27,899 bases of DNA from assembly GCA_029204225.1 (NCBI GenBank), contig MU836505.1, forward strand, positions 1 through 27,899, in the 5' to 3' direction. The notes under the pieces were generated by a model. It made no database searches, was not told the origin of the DNA, and saw only the letters and a list, made by a program, of their open reading frames with translations. A program made the translations under genes and the position numbers. Positions within the stretch are counted from its first letter, which is position 1, and each line of letters opens with the position of its first letter. This stretch comes from Diphasiastrum complanatum (taxonomy: Eukaryota; Streptophyta; Lycopodiopsida; Lycopodiales; Lycopodiaceae). Below, in pieces: positions 1 through 7,992 of this stretch.

Positions 1-990
1 CGCTGCAAGAGAAAACCTGGGCACAGATGGTGGCCTGCCATGGAGACCTGGTGCTGCAGAAGTGGACGACAATGGAGGGGCTGCAGGCCTAAATGGCATC
101 GGTGGTACTGGAGGAGCTGTGCGACGCACATACACCCTCTGAGGAGCTGGAGGAACTGTAGGCACCTCATGCGGCTGCTCTGGCTGGGACTCTGTGTGTG
201 GCATGCTGGCAAGAGATGATGGGGGCGCCCTGACACTCGGCATCTGCTGGGCCTCTGAATCCAATGTGGCAACCAAGTCGGCCAGCTGGGCATCCGAATA
301 CAAATGTTGTGGGCTCTGGGACTCATCCTGTGCACCAGCCTCTAAATCATCCTGTGCACCAACCTCTAAATCATCCTGTGCACCAACCCCTGAATCAACC
401 CAAGCCTCATCCCGTGCCTCATCATGTGCACCCTGTAGACCCTGCATGGCCTCCCAATCTGTGCAATGAAAGTCATCAGGTGCCTCCTCTGGTGTGCTGT
501 TGTAGTAATGGCCATGACTCTGTGCTGCACGCATCCAAACATCTGCGGGACCGGCATCTAAACCACTCTGCCCTCTATCAAGAGCCTCCTCCATCATGTC
601 GACATAGGTAGGTATGCCACTACCCCCCCCTGTGTGCCCTGCCTGTCTGCCGGTATAACATGTGCCATGTGTCCCACCTCTGCCACGTGATGCACCTGTG
701 ACCCCTGCCCGTGGCGTGTGCCCTGCACCTGTATAATCTGCCTCATCCCTCTCTGGTCTGGCAAACACAACCTGAATGGGCTCATCCTCATCATGCTCAT
801 CCTCTGACACTGGCTCATCTGCCTCATACAATGGGGGCTCTCTGTGCTCAAGCCCAAGCTCTCTCTCTCTCATCTCGGCAAGCTCCCTCTCTCTCTCTGC
901 CATCAACTGTGTGCCCAGGTCATCTGCAGGCATGGGATGGGTGCTGTCCGTAGGCAAGTCAACCTGGCGCTCCAAATCGGATATCTTCGT
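1..990 (-). CDS. hAT transposase acidic C-terminal tail, open at window edge
   Basis: A minus-strand frame is open for 330 codons from 990 to position 1 without a stop, starting directly after a splice acceptor (AACCTTGCAG at 991-1000; intron 991-1092). It opens TKISDLERQVDLPTDSTHP and continues through a charged ERERELAEMRERELG stretch that may be coiled coil, a very acidic SEDEHDEDEP run, a Gly-rich region, a threefold VGAQDDLE repeat (24-bp DNA period at 323-394) and a Pro-rich end (VPTVPPAPQRVYVRRTAPPV). Phase agrees with the dimerisation exon. Low complexity argues against a folded domain. The last bases (TTTTCTCTTGCAG on the minus strand) also resemble a splice acceptor, so the exon could end earlier than the window edge. 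Confidence 0.65.
323..394. repeat. 24-bp tandem repeat, three copies, inside the hAT tail
   Basis: Three consecutive copies of a 24-nt unit (TCATCCTGTGCACCAACCTC plus TAAA on the plus strand) lie at 323-346, 347-370 and 371-394 with a few mismatches. The period is 8 codons, so the minus-strand transposase frame is kept and gains an acidic VGAQDDLE-like repeat. Confidence 0.85.
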
Positions 991-1092
991 CTGCAAGGTT
1001 TAAAATTGGCATGTCAGAGAAACAACTCTATCAAGAAATGAAACCAACATACCAGGAGTCAACCAACATGCTATGAAAGGTTAGCTTATCAC

Positions 1093-1302
1093 CTGCAATG
1101 CGCTCGTAATGGTCGGAAGCCTCCTGGCGAGACGTGCGTTGGTGCTATAGAACACCAACCGCTCCAACTGACTCACTGACAAGCGGTTCCTTCTCCTCGT
1201 GTGAATCAGTGCCCATGTGCTCCAATTACGCTCACACACGGAGGCAGCACAGTCTGTGGTGCGTGCATTGAAATACTTCAGCACATTGTGGCAGAGGTGA
1301 AA
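1093..1302 (-). CDS. hAT transposase dimerisation exon
   Basis: This segment encodes CAASVCERNWSTWALIHTRR followed by RNRLSVSQLERLVFYSTN, the SxxxCERNWS..iHtkkRNRL signature of the hAT C-terminal dimerisation domain (Dimer_Tnp_hAT). Joining it to the preceding exon needs an intron of only 44 nt (1303-1346, GTATGC..TTGAAG, phase 0), which is short for a plant, and leaves about 19 extra residues between LSQ and CAASVCERNW. The true acceptor may therefore be elsewhere. The exon probably ends at 1093 (TTGCAG followed by GTGATAAG), in phase 0 with the next one. The domain identity is secure; the exon edges are inferred. Confidence 0.78.
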
Positions 1303-1346
1303 CTTCAACGAAACACAAAAAATGGAGGATAAAATGAGATGCATAC

Positions 1347-1692
1347 CTGAGAAAGGACACGCAGTGCAAGACGCTGTATAGATGGGTATGTGCTACCGAA
1401 CATGGTCCACCAGGTAATGGGTAGCTGCCTCCTCTCTGGATCCTGGGCAGCCGGGTGGCCGAATGTGCCCATGCCGAAACGAAATGCAGCGAGCTCCTCC
1501 ATGAGCCTGATAGGATCCAAACCTATGTGTGGACCCACCCTGTGAATGTACTGAAGCCAATCGGTCTCGAGCTCTCTGTCTGCGATCTGTGTCGGAGAGA
1601 GGAAGAGGGGATGCAGCATGTGTGCAACGCTGTGGATACTCCTGTGGAAGTAGTTCCACCGCGTCTCCCATATGAACTTCAGCTCTGTCATC
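1347..1692 (-). CDS. hAT transposase, central C-terminal exon
   Basis: After the 114-nt intron (GTAAGC..CTGCAG) the frame resumes in phase and reads MTELKFIWETRWNYFHRSIH, then SVAHMLHPLFLSPTQ and WWTMFGSTYPSIQRLALRVL. This corresponds to the part of hAT transposases where a W..R..-type segment is followed by the conserved P.WW..G...P.LQ.LA.R.LSQ block just before the dimerisation motif. The exon ends in CAG at 1347, followed by GTATGC, a possible donor in phase 0. The phase match across the upstream intron (AG|G ATG) supports the splice model. Confidence 0.75.
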
Positions 1693-1806
1693 CTGCAGGT
1701 GAGGGGCATGTGGTTTAGGGCATTACGAAAAAGCTTAACACTGACAGAAAAACAAACTAGCAAGTACTAAAAAGATAAAGGTCAATTGCAACACTGTACC
1801 GCTTAC

Positions 1807-3130
1807 CTCTCTGGCTGCAAGATGGGCAGCTGCAGGAACTGTCCAATCCGGTCCATGAGCTCATACACCAGTCCAAGTGTCGACCCCTCGCTGTCAGCCA
1901 TGCGGAGCACAATGTAGAGTGGTCGAAGCAGTCCTGACAATGTCTGTGCATCCCTCCAGAACTGGTCTCCCCTCACCGTGGAAGAAAAGTGCTCTCCATC
2001 CTCAGTGTGCGGAAATGTATTGGCACCCCAAAGATCACTGGCAACCATCTGTAGAAGCTGGGCCTTGCACCTGATCAAACGGTCGATGACCACCAAGTCG
2101 AATGCAAAGCGCGTGGGGGCTGGCTTACGGAGGTCCAGATGGCTGAACACCCGGAATATGGCAAGAACACGCCTCTTTCTGGTGACAAAAGTCACCAGGA
2201 AGAGGGCCTCCCGGACGATGGCTCTAACCCAGGGAAGTGCTCCAATGTCCCCCATCAGAAGGTCTATGCCGTGGGCTGCACAGGGGTTATGAACAATATG
2301 AGGGAACTCGGCCTCTAGCAGTACACCCATCTGAATGCAGTTCGTGGCATTGTCCGTCACCACCGTGACGACATGCTGTGGGCCTATGGCTAGGATGGAA
2401 GACCTGATGACATCAAACATGAACTTTGCAGATATGACTCTCCCCCCCCTGCTGCAATCCACTGCCCTCAAAAACTGTGTGCCCATGCAGCTGGAGACCA
2501 GTATGTTGAGGATCGGCCTCCTCCTAACATCAGTCCAGCCATCGGACATGATGCTGCAACCGTAAGTGGCCCAGTGCCGACGCAGAGGCTCCATCTCTCT
2601 AGACAAGGACTCGACCTTATCCCTTAGCATGTGTGTGCGGACAACCTCTGAACTAGGGACTCTCCAACTAGGGCTGACAAACTGTGCAAGGCGGAAGGCC
2701 CTTCTGAAGGGCTCAGAGTCGGTGATGGCAAAGGGCAGGTTCAGCTCGTAAACCAGACTGGCCACGGCCTGTGTGGCCTCTCTGTCCATGTGCGGCTGAT
2801 GCGCGCCGCAAATGGTCTGCTGCACGAGGGCTCTCCCTGGTGGGCGATGGGTGGTGGACCTCCAGCACGGTGCACCAACCGTGACGGGAATGGACGATGA
2901 CGCGACAGGCTGGGCGCTGGTGGATGCATCGGCTGTAGACGTGGAATGGGGAGAGTGGGATGCACTGGCAGAGATGGGTGCAGCAACATAGGTGGGGTGC
3001 ACTGGTGGAGGGGCAACATCTGGCATGGGGTACGAAAACTGCTGGCTGAGGAGGTCATCCGGATGGGAAGGGAAGGAAGAAGGGATCTCTTCCACATCCT
3101 CGAAGGCCCCGCCCAGTACCATCTTGGGCC
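1807..3130 (-). CDS. hAT transposase core exon (DUF659 domain)
   Basis: From about 3130 down to 1807 the minus strand is open in one frame (the open frame begins at 3341, but its first ~70 codons look like the wrong phase of a Pro-rich linker). After a low-complexity Ser/Pro/Ala linker come LVYELNLPFAITDSEPFRRA, then YGCSIMSDGWTDVRRRPILN, VVTDNATNCIQMGVLLEAEF and NPCAAHGIDLLMGDIG. These match DUF659/hAT transposases: aspartates of the catalytic core sit in MSDGWTD and VVTDNA, and the CAAH motif follows. The exon ends CCAGAGAG followed by GTAAGC, a good donor (intron 1693-1806, phase 2). The domain call is strong. The protein would act in the nucleus, cutting transposon ends. Confidence 0.85.
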
Positions 3131-3363
3131 TGCTCGGGTGGCGGAGAGTCCATGAGAAAGTCGTAGACTGGTGGAGTGCGAGCAACAGTGGGTGGTGGTG
3201 GAACCGCAGTGGCAACTGTCGGACGCGATGGGACGGGATCCACCGGAATCTGAGCAGATGGGGGGTGCATGAGGCAGAACTGTCTGAGGGGCAAAGGGAC
3301 CGGAGGAGGATGCACTCCCTCTCCTCGTGCGTGCCAGCCAAGCAGGCAGCAACTCTGGGTTAG

Positions 3364-3681
3364 TCACATAAGGAGCGGTGCAAAATCTAGAACGCCCTCC
3401 GAAATGGTGTTCTCCCCTGCCACGAGCCGCGGCCCGTAGGTGTCCAGTAGTCGTTGCCTGTCGGGGACGGTCATGCTGCCACAAGGGGCAGCATTCAAGG
3501 TGGCACCATTTTTGGCACGTGCACCGAGCAGATGGCCTTTAAGGCGAGTGAGGGATGCAGCAAACTCGACGAGACAGTATCGGCAGCGCACGATCTTCTG
3601 ACCGGTCTTGTTGGCCTTGTCGGCAACCCGCCTGACAATGTCTACCTCGTCCCACAGACCGGAAAGGTCGGATTGCACCAT
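3364..3681 (-). CDS. hAT transposase, N-terminal BED zinc-finger segment
   Basis: A 105-residue frame opens with ATG (3681) and reads MVQSDLSGLWDEV. It contains the zinc-finger stretch RCRYCLVEFAASLTRLKGHL: two cysteines spaced C-x2-C, then the TRLKGHL helix typical of BED fingers in plant hAT transposases. Such fingers bind the transposon ends. The frame stops at a TGA (3364-3366) well before the catalytic core. The same frame then reopens into a Pro-rich stretch (to about 3120), and the core itself lies in another frame, so an in-frame stop and at least one frame change separate the finger from the core. This could be mutation, an unrecognised intron or sequence error. The finger assignment is confident; intactness is doubtful. 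Confidence 0.75.
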   Translation of the reverse strand: MVQSDLSGLWDEVDIVRRVADKANKTGQKIVRCRYCLVEFAASLTRLKGHLLGARAKNGATLNAAPCGSMTVPDRQRLLDTYGPRLVAGENTISEGVLDFAPLLM

Positions 3682-3966
3682 TGCAGATGAAATGAGGGAT
3701 GGATTGCTGGAAAAAAAACAGCAGGGTTCACTGTTGGAGAGACGCTGAAAATGGGCGAATGCAGGGCAAAGGAAATCAGATGCAAGGCAGGGCGTTGCGT
3801 GGGCGATGGGCGACGCAAGGAATCAAAGGCAGGCAAGAAAAAACCAGCAGCGATGGCAGGGCGGAGAGGGCGCAAAAAAATTTCAGAGGAAATGCGAGGG
3901 GGGCGGGTAGGTTTAGGTAAAAAAAATTTAAAAAAATATTAAATAATAAATATATTATTATATTGT

Positions 3967-4048
3967 GGTACCGCGGTACCATCATGGTACCGCGGTACCA
4001 GTATGGTCCCGCGGTACCGGGATCCGCGGTACCCAGTACCGCGGGACC
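3967..4048. repeat. Cluster of five 14-bp GC-rich palindromes at hAT end
   Basis: GGTACCGCGGTACC occurs perfectly at 3967-3980 and 3986-3999. Close variants follow at 4005-4018 (GGTCCCGCGGTACC), 4020-4033 (GGATCCGCGGTACC) and 4035-4048 (AGTACCGCGGGACC). Spacing is 19, 19, 15 and 15 bp. The first two are exact palindromes. They sit upstream of the transposase start at the presumed element end, where hAT elements commonly carry subterminal transposase-binding motifs. That role is inference; the repeats themselves are seen directly. Confidence 0.85.
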
Positions 4049-4059
4049 TATGATTCCAA

Positions 4060-4470
4060 CTTAGAAAGGAGGTTCATAAATAATAAAATGGGACCCATAA
4101 ATAGTTGAGGACCAAAAATAGTTGCAAATAATGTAGAGAAGTATGGAATTATGTGTCCATAACACTTCACGACTTCAAAACATTGCTTTCAATGTATACT
4201 AAAATTTTAACTACTAGAGCTATTATTATATGCTTTGTTCACTTAGCTTTGTTGTTTGTGCTTTGCTTTCCAATGGTCATACCTCTCGAGGTTGTTGTTT
4301 TCTTGCCAAAAGCCGAGTCTCCTAAAGCCATGGATGGCCGCTTTTGGTATCATGATAGCTTGTGGTTTTGCATATAGAGTTTGTTCATCAAACCCAATAT
4401 TGAGATAAACAAGCAACAACCATTAGGCATTTTATTTCATTTATTGAACTTATAATCATTCGAAAAATAC
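4060..4470. other. AT-rich stretch, no recognised gene
   Basis: The stretch lies between the hAT end and the downstream end of the decayed gypsy element. It holds only short frames in any direction (longest about 74 codons), and I recognise none. It may contain a worn LTR of the gypsy element, but no TG..CA ends or polypurine tract are evident. Confidence 0.4.
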
Positions 4471-4479
4471 CTTTGAATC

Positions 4480-5075
4480 TTCACAAGTCAGTAGCTGGAA
4501 AAAAATATCATTAAGAGTAATAGCACGGTCTTTGAGAGTAGCGTGAATAGCGCGAGCTTGCTATTGTAATGAAGGAATATGTGTGACACATCCAAAGATT
4601 CCCAAGTGGCCTCATCAATAGGACTACCATCCCACTGTAATAGAAATTGTACAAGATGTTGACAATGTTGTTGTTTGAATGGGAATCTTTAGGTAGCAAC
4701 AGGGAAAGGAGATAGCTTAAGATCAAAAGGGAATTCTGGCTTTATTGGCTCACCAGCATGGAAAATATCGCAAACTTTATATCAGCAAGTTGCATGTGAT
4801 AAGTGATAGAGATAGGTTTCTTTAAGATTCCAAAAGTTCCATAATATCATGTAGAAAGTTTCTCATTAAGGGATTGGCAATGAACAGATTTGTGATGTGC
4901 AAAAGATAGGCATAAGAGAACATCTTGGCTCTCATTAAATTCAAGAAAAGGTTCTATGGTGATCATTAGAGGATTTGTATTGTTGAATGTGCTCCAATTG
5001 ATGTTGTGCCTGTACTCTACAATCACACAAATCAATAATAAAAGACGACCTCTAACAGGGATATGGTGAGACAAA
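4480..5075 (-). pseudogene. Gypsy integrase C-terminus and chromodomain remnant
   Basis: The minus strand reads VEYRHNINWSTFNNTNPLMI, which matches the EYWYNT.FH....TPF block of gypsy integrase. Next come SQDVLLCLSFAHHKSVHCQS and LNEKLS..YYGTFGILKKP (compare D.VLL.L..yrq.Sl...NEKL...F.GPF.IL..). After a frame change, QHLVQFLLQWDGSPIDEATW follows, then ESLDVSHIFLHY at about 4560-4645. The last is a chromodomain, the mark of chromoviruses, which reads histone marks to steer integration. Stops and frameshifts are frequent. Confidence 0.82.
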
Positions 5076-5399
5076 ATTATGTAAATAATTCTCTAAAATG
5101 CGACCTTAGAGTTTATACCAACTATCTTCAGACAAATAATATGAAGCAGTACCCATAAGGGCTCGTGTATCTGAAATACACATAAGCTCGGGCCAAAAAC
5201 CAAAAGTAGAACGATCAAATCACAATAGGTTAGTATTAAACGAGGCAGATTATGAAATTGAAACTTTTTGGTAATGCAGGTAAATTGTTAAGAAATATGA
5301 AGAGCTATTTCAAGAATAAATTGTGCTTGGTTGGAAAATCTATCTTCCGCAATCAGACAAGGGTCATGACCTCTTTGTGTGCATGGAAGTCCAAGTATG

Positions 5400-5808
5400 A
5401 AATCAAGGAAATGTTAGTCTTTTGTTGATGGGGAATAGGTCAATGTCAAAGAAGACCTGGCATTTGGGAGGACTTACTGCAGGCACAAAAAGCACAAGTA
5501 TGGACAAAATTTGTTCTGTTTTGGCTTTCATAAGGGGCCAACAGAAATAAGTTATAAGCTGGGCAAAGGATTCATGAAACCGATAATGGCCTCCGATTGG
5601 ACAATATAAGCATCTGATAGAAGTTTGGAACATAGATGAAGATTACTGGGGATGCAGAGTGCTCCATTGTGATAAAGTTGCCGGTCCATGAGAAAATAGA
5701 CCTGATGGTGGACAGCATAAGGTGGTCTAGTAGTAGAACAAATATCACTAGAATCAGGGCAATCAAGGGTAAGCAGCCAGAAGTGCATCAAACCAAGCAG
5801 GTACAATA
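5400..5808 (-). pseudogene. Gypsy integrase zinc-binding remnant
   Basis: The minus strand gives TIVPAWFDALLAAYP, then YFLMDRQLYHNGALCIPSNL and, after a frame change, PIGGHYRFHESFAQLITYFC followed by WPLMKAKTEQI. This matches the H2C2 integrase domain of chromoviruses (..LYY.GRL.IP....L....HDSP.GGH.G..KT...I...FYWP.M..D...YV..C..CQ). The gypsy frame resumes directly next to the left inverted-repeat arm. Frameshifts and missing cysteines make it non-functional. Confidence 0.78.
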
Positions 5809-5810
5809 GT

Positions 5811-5878
5811 CACTAGTTATGGACTCAGCTCAATACATTCGCCTCGTCCTTTTTTACTATATGCATGCATAGGCCTTG
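5811..5878 (+). repeat. Inverted repeat, left copy
   Basis: CACTAGTTATGGACTCAGCT through CTATATGCATGCATAGGCC is repeated, reverse-complemented and nearly identical, at about 6748-6819. The arms are 60-70 bp long with only a few mismatches and lie about 870 bp apart. The right copy appears to be part of the gypsy RT-connection region on the minus strand, so this copy is a piece of it in the opposite orientation. Confidence 0.85.
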
Positions 5879-6235
5879 GGGCCCTTTTTATTAGTTTACT
5901 TCATATTTTGGTTATGTACTAGCCTTGGGCCCATTTTATTACTCTATTTGTTATTTGTTCATGTACTGATGAGGGCGGCCATCTGGGGGGTCACAGACCC
6001 TATCTAGAGGGCGCACTATTATCCCTCTTAGAAATTGGTTTTGTCAGTCTTATCCATTGAGGGCTCCCTTTTAGGGCTTCTCTATGGGTATAAGTAGGAG
6101 ACATTGCCATTCATTATTCAGCTTATGATATCTCTCTCTCTCTCTCTCTCAAGTTTCTTCAAGCATTCTCTTTTCTGCTTTCTAGACTAGTTTCCTGCTT
6201 ATGTGCTGTTTTTCTAGCTTAGCCATTGATCTATT
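5869..6235 (+). mobile_element. LTR-like insert within the gypsy remnant
   Basis: This block does not continue the gypsy coding frame and has the look of an LTR read on the plus strand. It has a T-rich start with an imperfect 46-48 bp tandem duplication (GCCTTGGG..ATGTACT, about 5874-5966), TGATGAGGGCGG from 5967, a TATA-like TATAAGTAG at 6089-6097 about 30 nt ahead of a possible start site, and a short CT tract (6131-6150). No coding frame is seen. Boundaries and target duplication are not resolved, so it could be a solo LTR or a fragment. Confidence 0.35.
6131..6150. repeat. Short (TC)10 microsatellite
   Basis: Ten TC dinucleotides within the LTR-like insert, downstream of its TATA-like motif. 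Confidence 0.95.
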
Positions 6236-6259
6236 GTGAATCAGTCCATAACTTCACTG

Positions 6260-6750
6260 GTGGTGAAGAGTTGGTAACTGAGACAAAGCATCAACATCGA
6301 TGTTCCTTTTGCTAGGGCGTTATTGGAACTGATAATTAAATCGTTCAAAGAACTGCATCAAAACTGGTGGTCACCAAGTGTTTTCAAATTTTCAAGGTAA
6401 CGGAATGACGAATGATCAATATAATGGTCAAAAGGCATAGGCTTCAGATAATGGCGCCACTTGGTAAGGGCATAGATGATAGGAAGGAGCTCTTTTCACA
6501 AGTAGAATGTCTCATAAGAACATAAATAATGAGACTCATACGCAATGACACTAGAACCGTGACAGCCGACACATATAGCATTGGCATCAATCTCAACAAC
6601 AAATTTTTGATCAAATTTTGGCAAAGCAAGGACAGGGGAGTCACAAGCAGATGGTTAAGATAGGTATTGATAGGATGAGGACCATCGGCACATAGAAACT
6701 GTGCAATAAAAGCAAACTGTGGCACAAGCGCATGTAAATGAGTAGCAAGA
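6260..6750 (-). pseudogene. Gypsy RT connection and RNase H remnant
   Basis: On the minus strand, SPVLALPKFDQKFVVEID is followed by SVIAYESH, then after a TGA by KELLPIIYALTKWRHYL and HYIDHSSFRYLENLKTLG. This fits gypsy pol, where APVLALPDF..PFVVETDAS opens the RNase H domain and ..ELLAIV.A..KWRHYL..F...TDH.SL.YL follows. The first catalytic aspartate (EIDA) and the later DH pair are present. Further down, RPSKRNIDVDALSQLP corresponds to the YRPGK.N.VADALSR block (about 6265-6315). Several in-frame stops show it cannot make protein. Confidence 0.82.
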
Positions 6751-6819
6751 CCTACGCATGCATATAGTAAAAAAGGACGAGGCGAATGTATTGAGCCGAG
6801 TCCATAACTAGTGATAGAC
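6748..6819 (-). repeat. Inverted repeat, right copy
   Basis: This is the reverse complement of the arm at 5811-5878 (CGCATGCATATAGTAAAAAA, then GGACGAGGCGAATGTATTGA and a CCATAACTAGTGAT end). It leads directly into the gypsy RNase H remnant, whose minus-strand frame continues GLATHLHALVPQFAF. Confidence 0.85.
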
Positions 6820-6830
6820 TGTACTTTGGA

Positions 6831-7621
6831 AGAATTTAGAGTAATAGTACCTAAAAGAGTATAAAGCTCAAAAATTCTAGACCACTTAGCAAATAGTCGA
6901 CGTTTAACTAAAAACTACAAAATTGCAAGTTCTAGCCTTTTATCTTCTAGATTTTTTTTTCTTAGAATATAGGGCCCCATTTGCTATTCTTGGAATCGGT
7001 GTATTCTGATGTATGACTCTGTTTGAGAGATGTAAACTCTGTTGCTTTGACTCAAGCGCTTGTATGGCCAATGTTTTTGTATCTTAGTTAAGCCTTTGGC
7101 CTGGGTATCTGCCCACTCACAGGCGCTCATGGGCAGGGATATGTGAGACTGTAAATTAGAGCTTTTGCATACTTATTGATTTTGACAGGCCATTCCTTGG
7201 TTGGAACGTAGATTTAGAGTATGCCAAATAGAATTCCTGTCCTGAATTCTATTGGCTGAAATTCTTGAGAATGCCAAATGGTATTTCTTTCTCCGATCTC
7301 GTTTGTTAAACTTTTAACCCGTATTCCAGTGGCCCGGTGGATCCTTAGCGAGACAAGGAGTTGTCTTATTTTCATTACTAATGAGTCATGCCTTGATATG
7401 TTTTCCGAGGAAACTTTCATCTATTCGAACACTTTAAAGTCTGTAACCTCAGTACAATACAGCAAAATTAATTTTTTTTTCTTTAAGCAGGATTCACTGT
7501 GGTCTACAAAGTTTCACGGCACTTTTTAATTTGTTTTTTTCACATTATACTAGATCTAACATCAACTTGTATACCCTGATATTTGCATGGGCTTCATTTC
7601 TGACTTGCTGGGCTTTTATAG
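6831..7621. other. AT-rich stretch, possible intron of the DUF455 gene
   Basis: No coding frame is recognised. If the exon at 7622 belongs to an intact gene, this stretch and the retrotransposon remnants before it would be part of a long upstream intron; it ends with an acceptable acceptor (GGGCTTTTATAG at 7610-7621). Confidence 0.4.
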
Positions 7622-7852
7622 GACATCATCGCACGCTTTGGAAAGGAGGAAGCAATGCCCAGGGAGTTCTTTGATGATTTTGTGAAGGTTGCACGGGAGG
7701 AAGGCCGCCATTTCACAATGCTGGCAGCTCGGTTGGAGCAGCTTGAAGCTTTTTATGGATCCTTTCCAGTGCATGATGGTTTATGGGATTCTGCAGCATC
7801 AACTGCCAATGACTTGTCTGCACGCCTTGCAATTGAACATTGTGTCCATGAG
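7622..7852 (+). CDS. DUF455 (HI_0077-like) ferritin-like protein, internal exon
   Basis: The exon begins after TTTTATAG and encodes DIIARFGKEEAMPREFFDDF, then VKVAREEGRHFTMLAARLEQ and FYGSFPVHDGLWDSAASTAN, ending LAIEHCVHE. This closely matches the central part of DUF455 proteins, a ferritin-like, probably metal-binding family found in bacteria and plants and related to the tRNA hydroxylase MiaE superfamily; the plant role is unknown. EGRH is one ExxH-type metal motif. The exon is in phase 0 at both ends. The donor at 7853 is GTCCGT; reading through it gives nonsense and a stop, while splicing to 7993 restores the family motif. Upstream exons (which should encode a TESWAIDL-like motif) are not seen in the window, so the gene either has a very long intron or is truncated. 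Confidence 0.85.
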
Positions 7853-7992
7853 GTCCGTACAGTCACGCTTTTTGAAGCAGATGAACCATAAAGCATGCCA
7901 ACGTAGTTATCTCTAAAGATCAAAGTTTTTATTCTATGTATATGTTCTCTCAGCAAGGAGCTCCTTAATTTTCTGTCATAAGTGTGTTTCAG

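Larger units (their letters stand above)
1..4050 (-). mobile_element. hAT-superfamily DNA transposon, left part outside window
   Basis: The minus strand encodes, in order, a BED zinc finger, a Pro/Ser-rich linker, a DUF659-type transposase core, a hAT dimerisation region and a long acidic tail, which is the classic plan of plant hAT transposases. GC content is clearly higher than in the rest of the window. The promoter-side end is placed near 4050, where a block of GGTACCGCGGTACC palindromes ends and AT-rich unrelated DNA begins; on the minus strand the element would then start TAGGTCCCGC. The other end lies beyond position 1, so terminal inverted repeats and an 8-bp target duplication cannot be tested. 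The family call is strong; the exact boundary is inferred. Confidence 0.8.
4470..6830 (-). mobile_element. Degenerate Ty3/gypsy chromovirus retrotransposon
   Basis: Reading the minus strand from 6750 to 4470 gives the gypsy pol order: end of RT and connection, RNase H, integrase zinc-binding domain, late integrase region and chromodomain. Each can be seen through numerous stops and frame changes. An LTR-like block (about 5870-6235) interrupts it between RNase H and integrase. RT palm, protease and gag are not visible; beyond 6830 the sequence changes character. This is an old, inactive copy. Confidence 0.8.

Noticed and set aside
194-953. Several plus-strand and minus-strand frames of 60-115 codons in the first kilobase
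   Set aside because: They are shadows of the 330-codon minus-strand transposase tail, which is the only frame with consistent phase to the neighbouring exons.
1877-3363. Plus-strand frames opposite the transposase core
   Set aside because: GC-rich antisense of the DUF659 exon; no recognisable domain in them.
4153-4377. 74-codon plus-strand frame
   Set aside because: Short, hydrophobic, no family resemblance and no support from context.
6271-6284. TTGGTAACTGAGAC as a possible primer-binding site next to an LTR
   Set aside because: The minus strand here reads the gypsy RNase H to integrase linker (RPSKRNIDVDALSQLP), which explains the sequence better.
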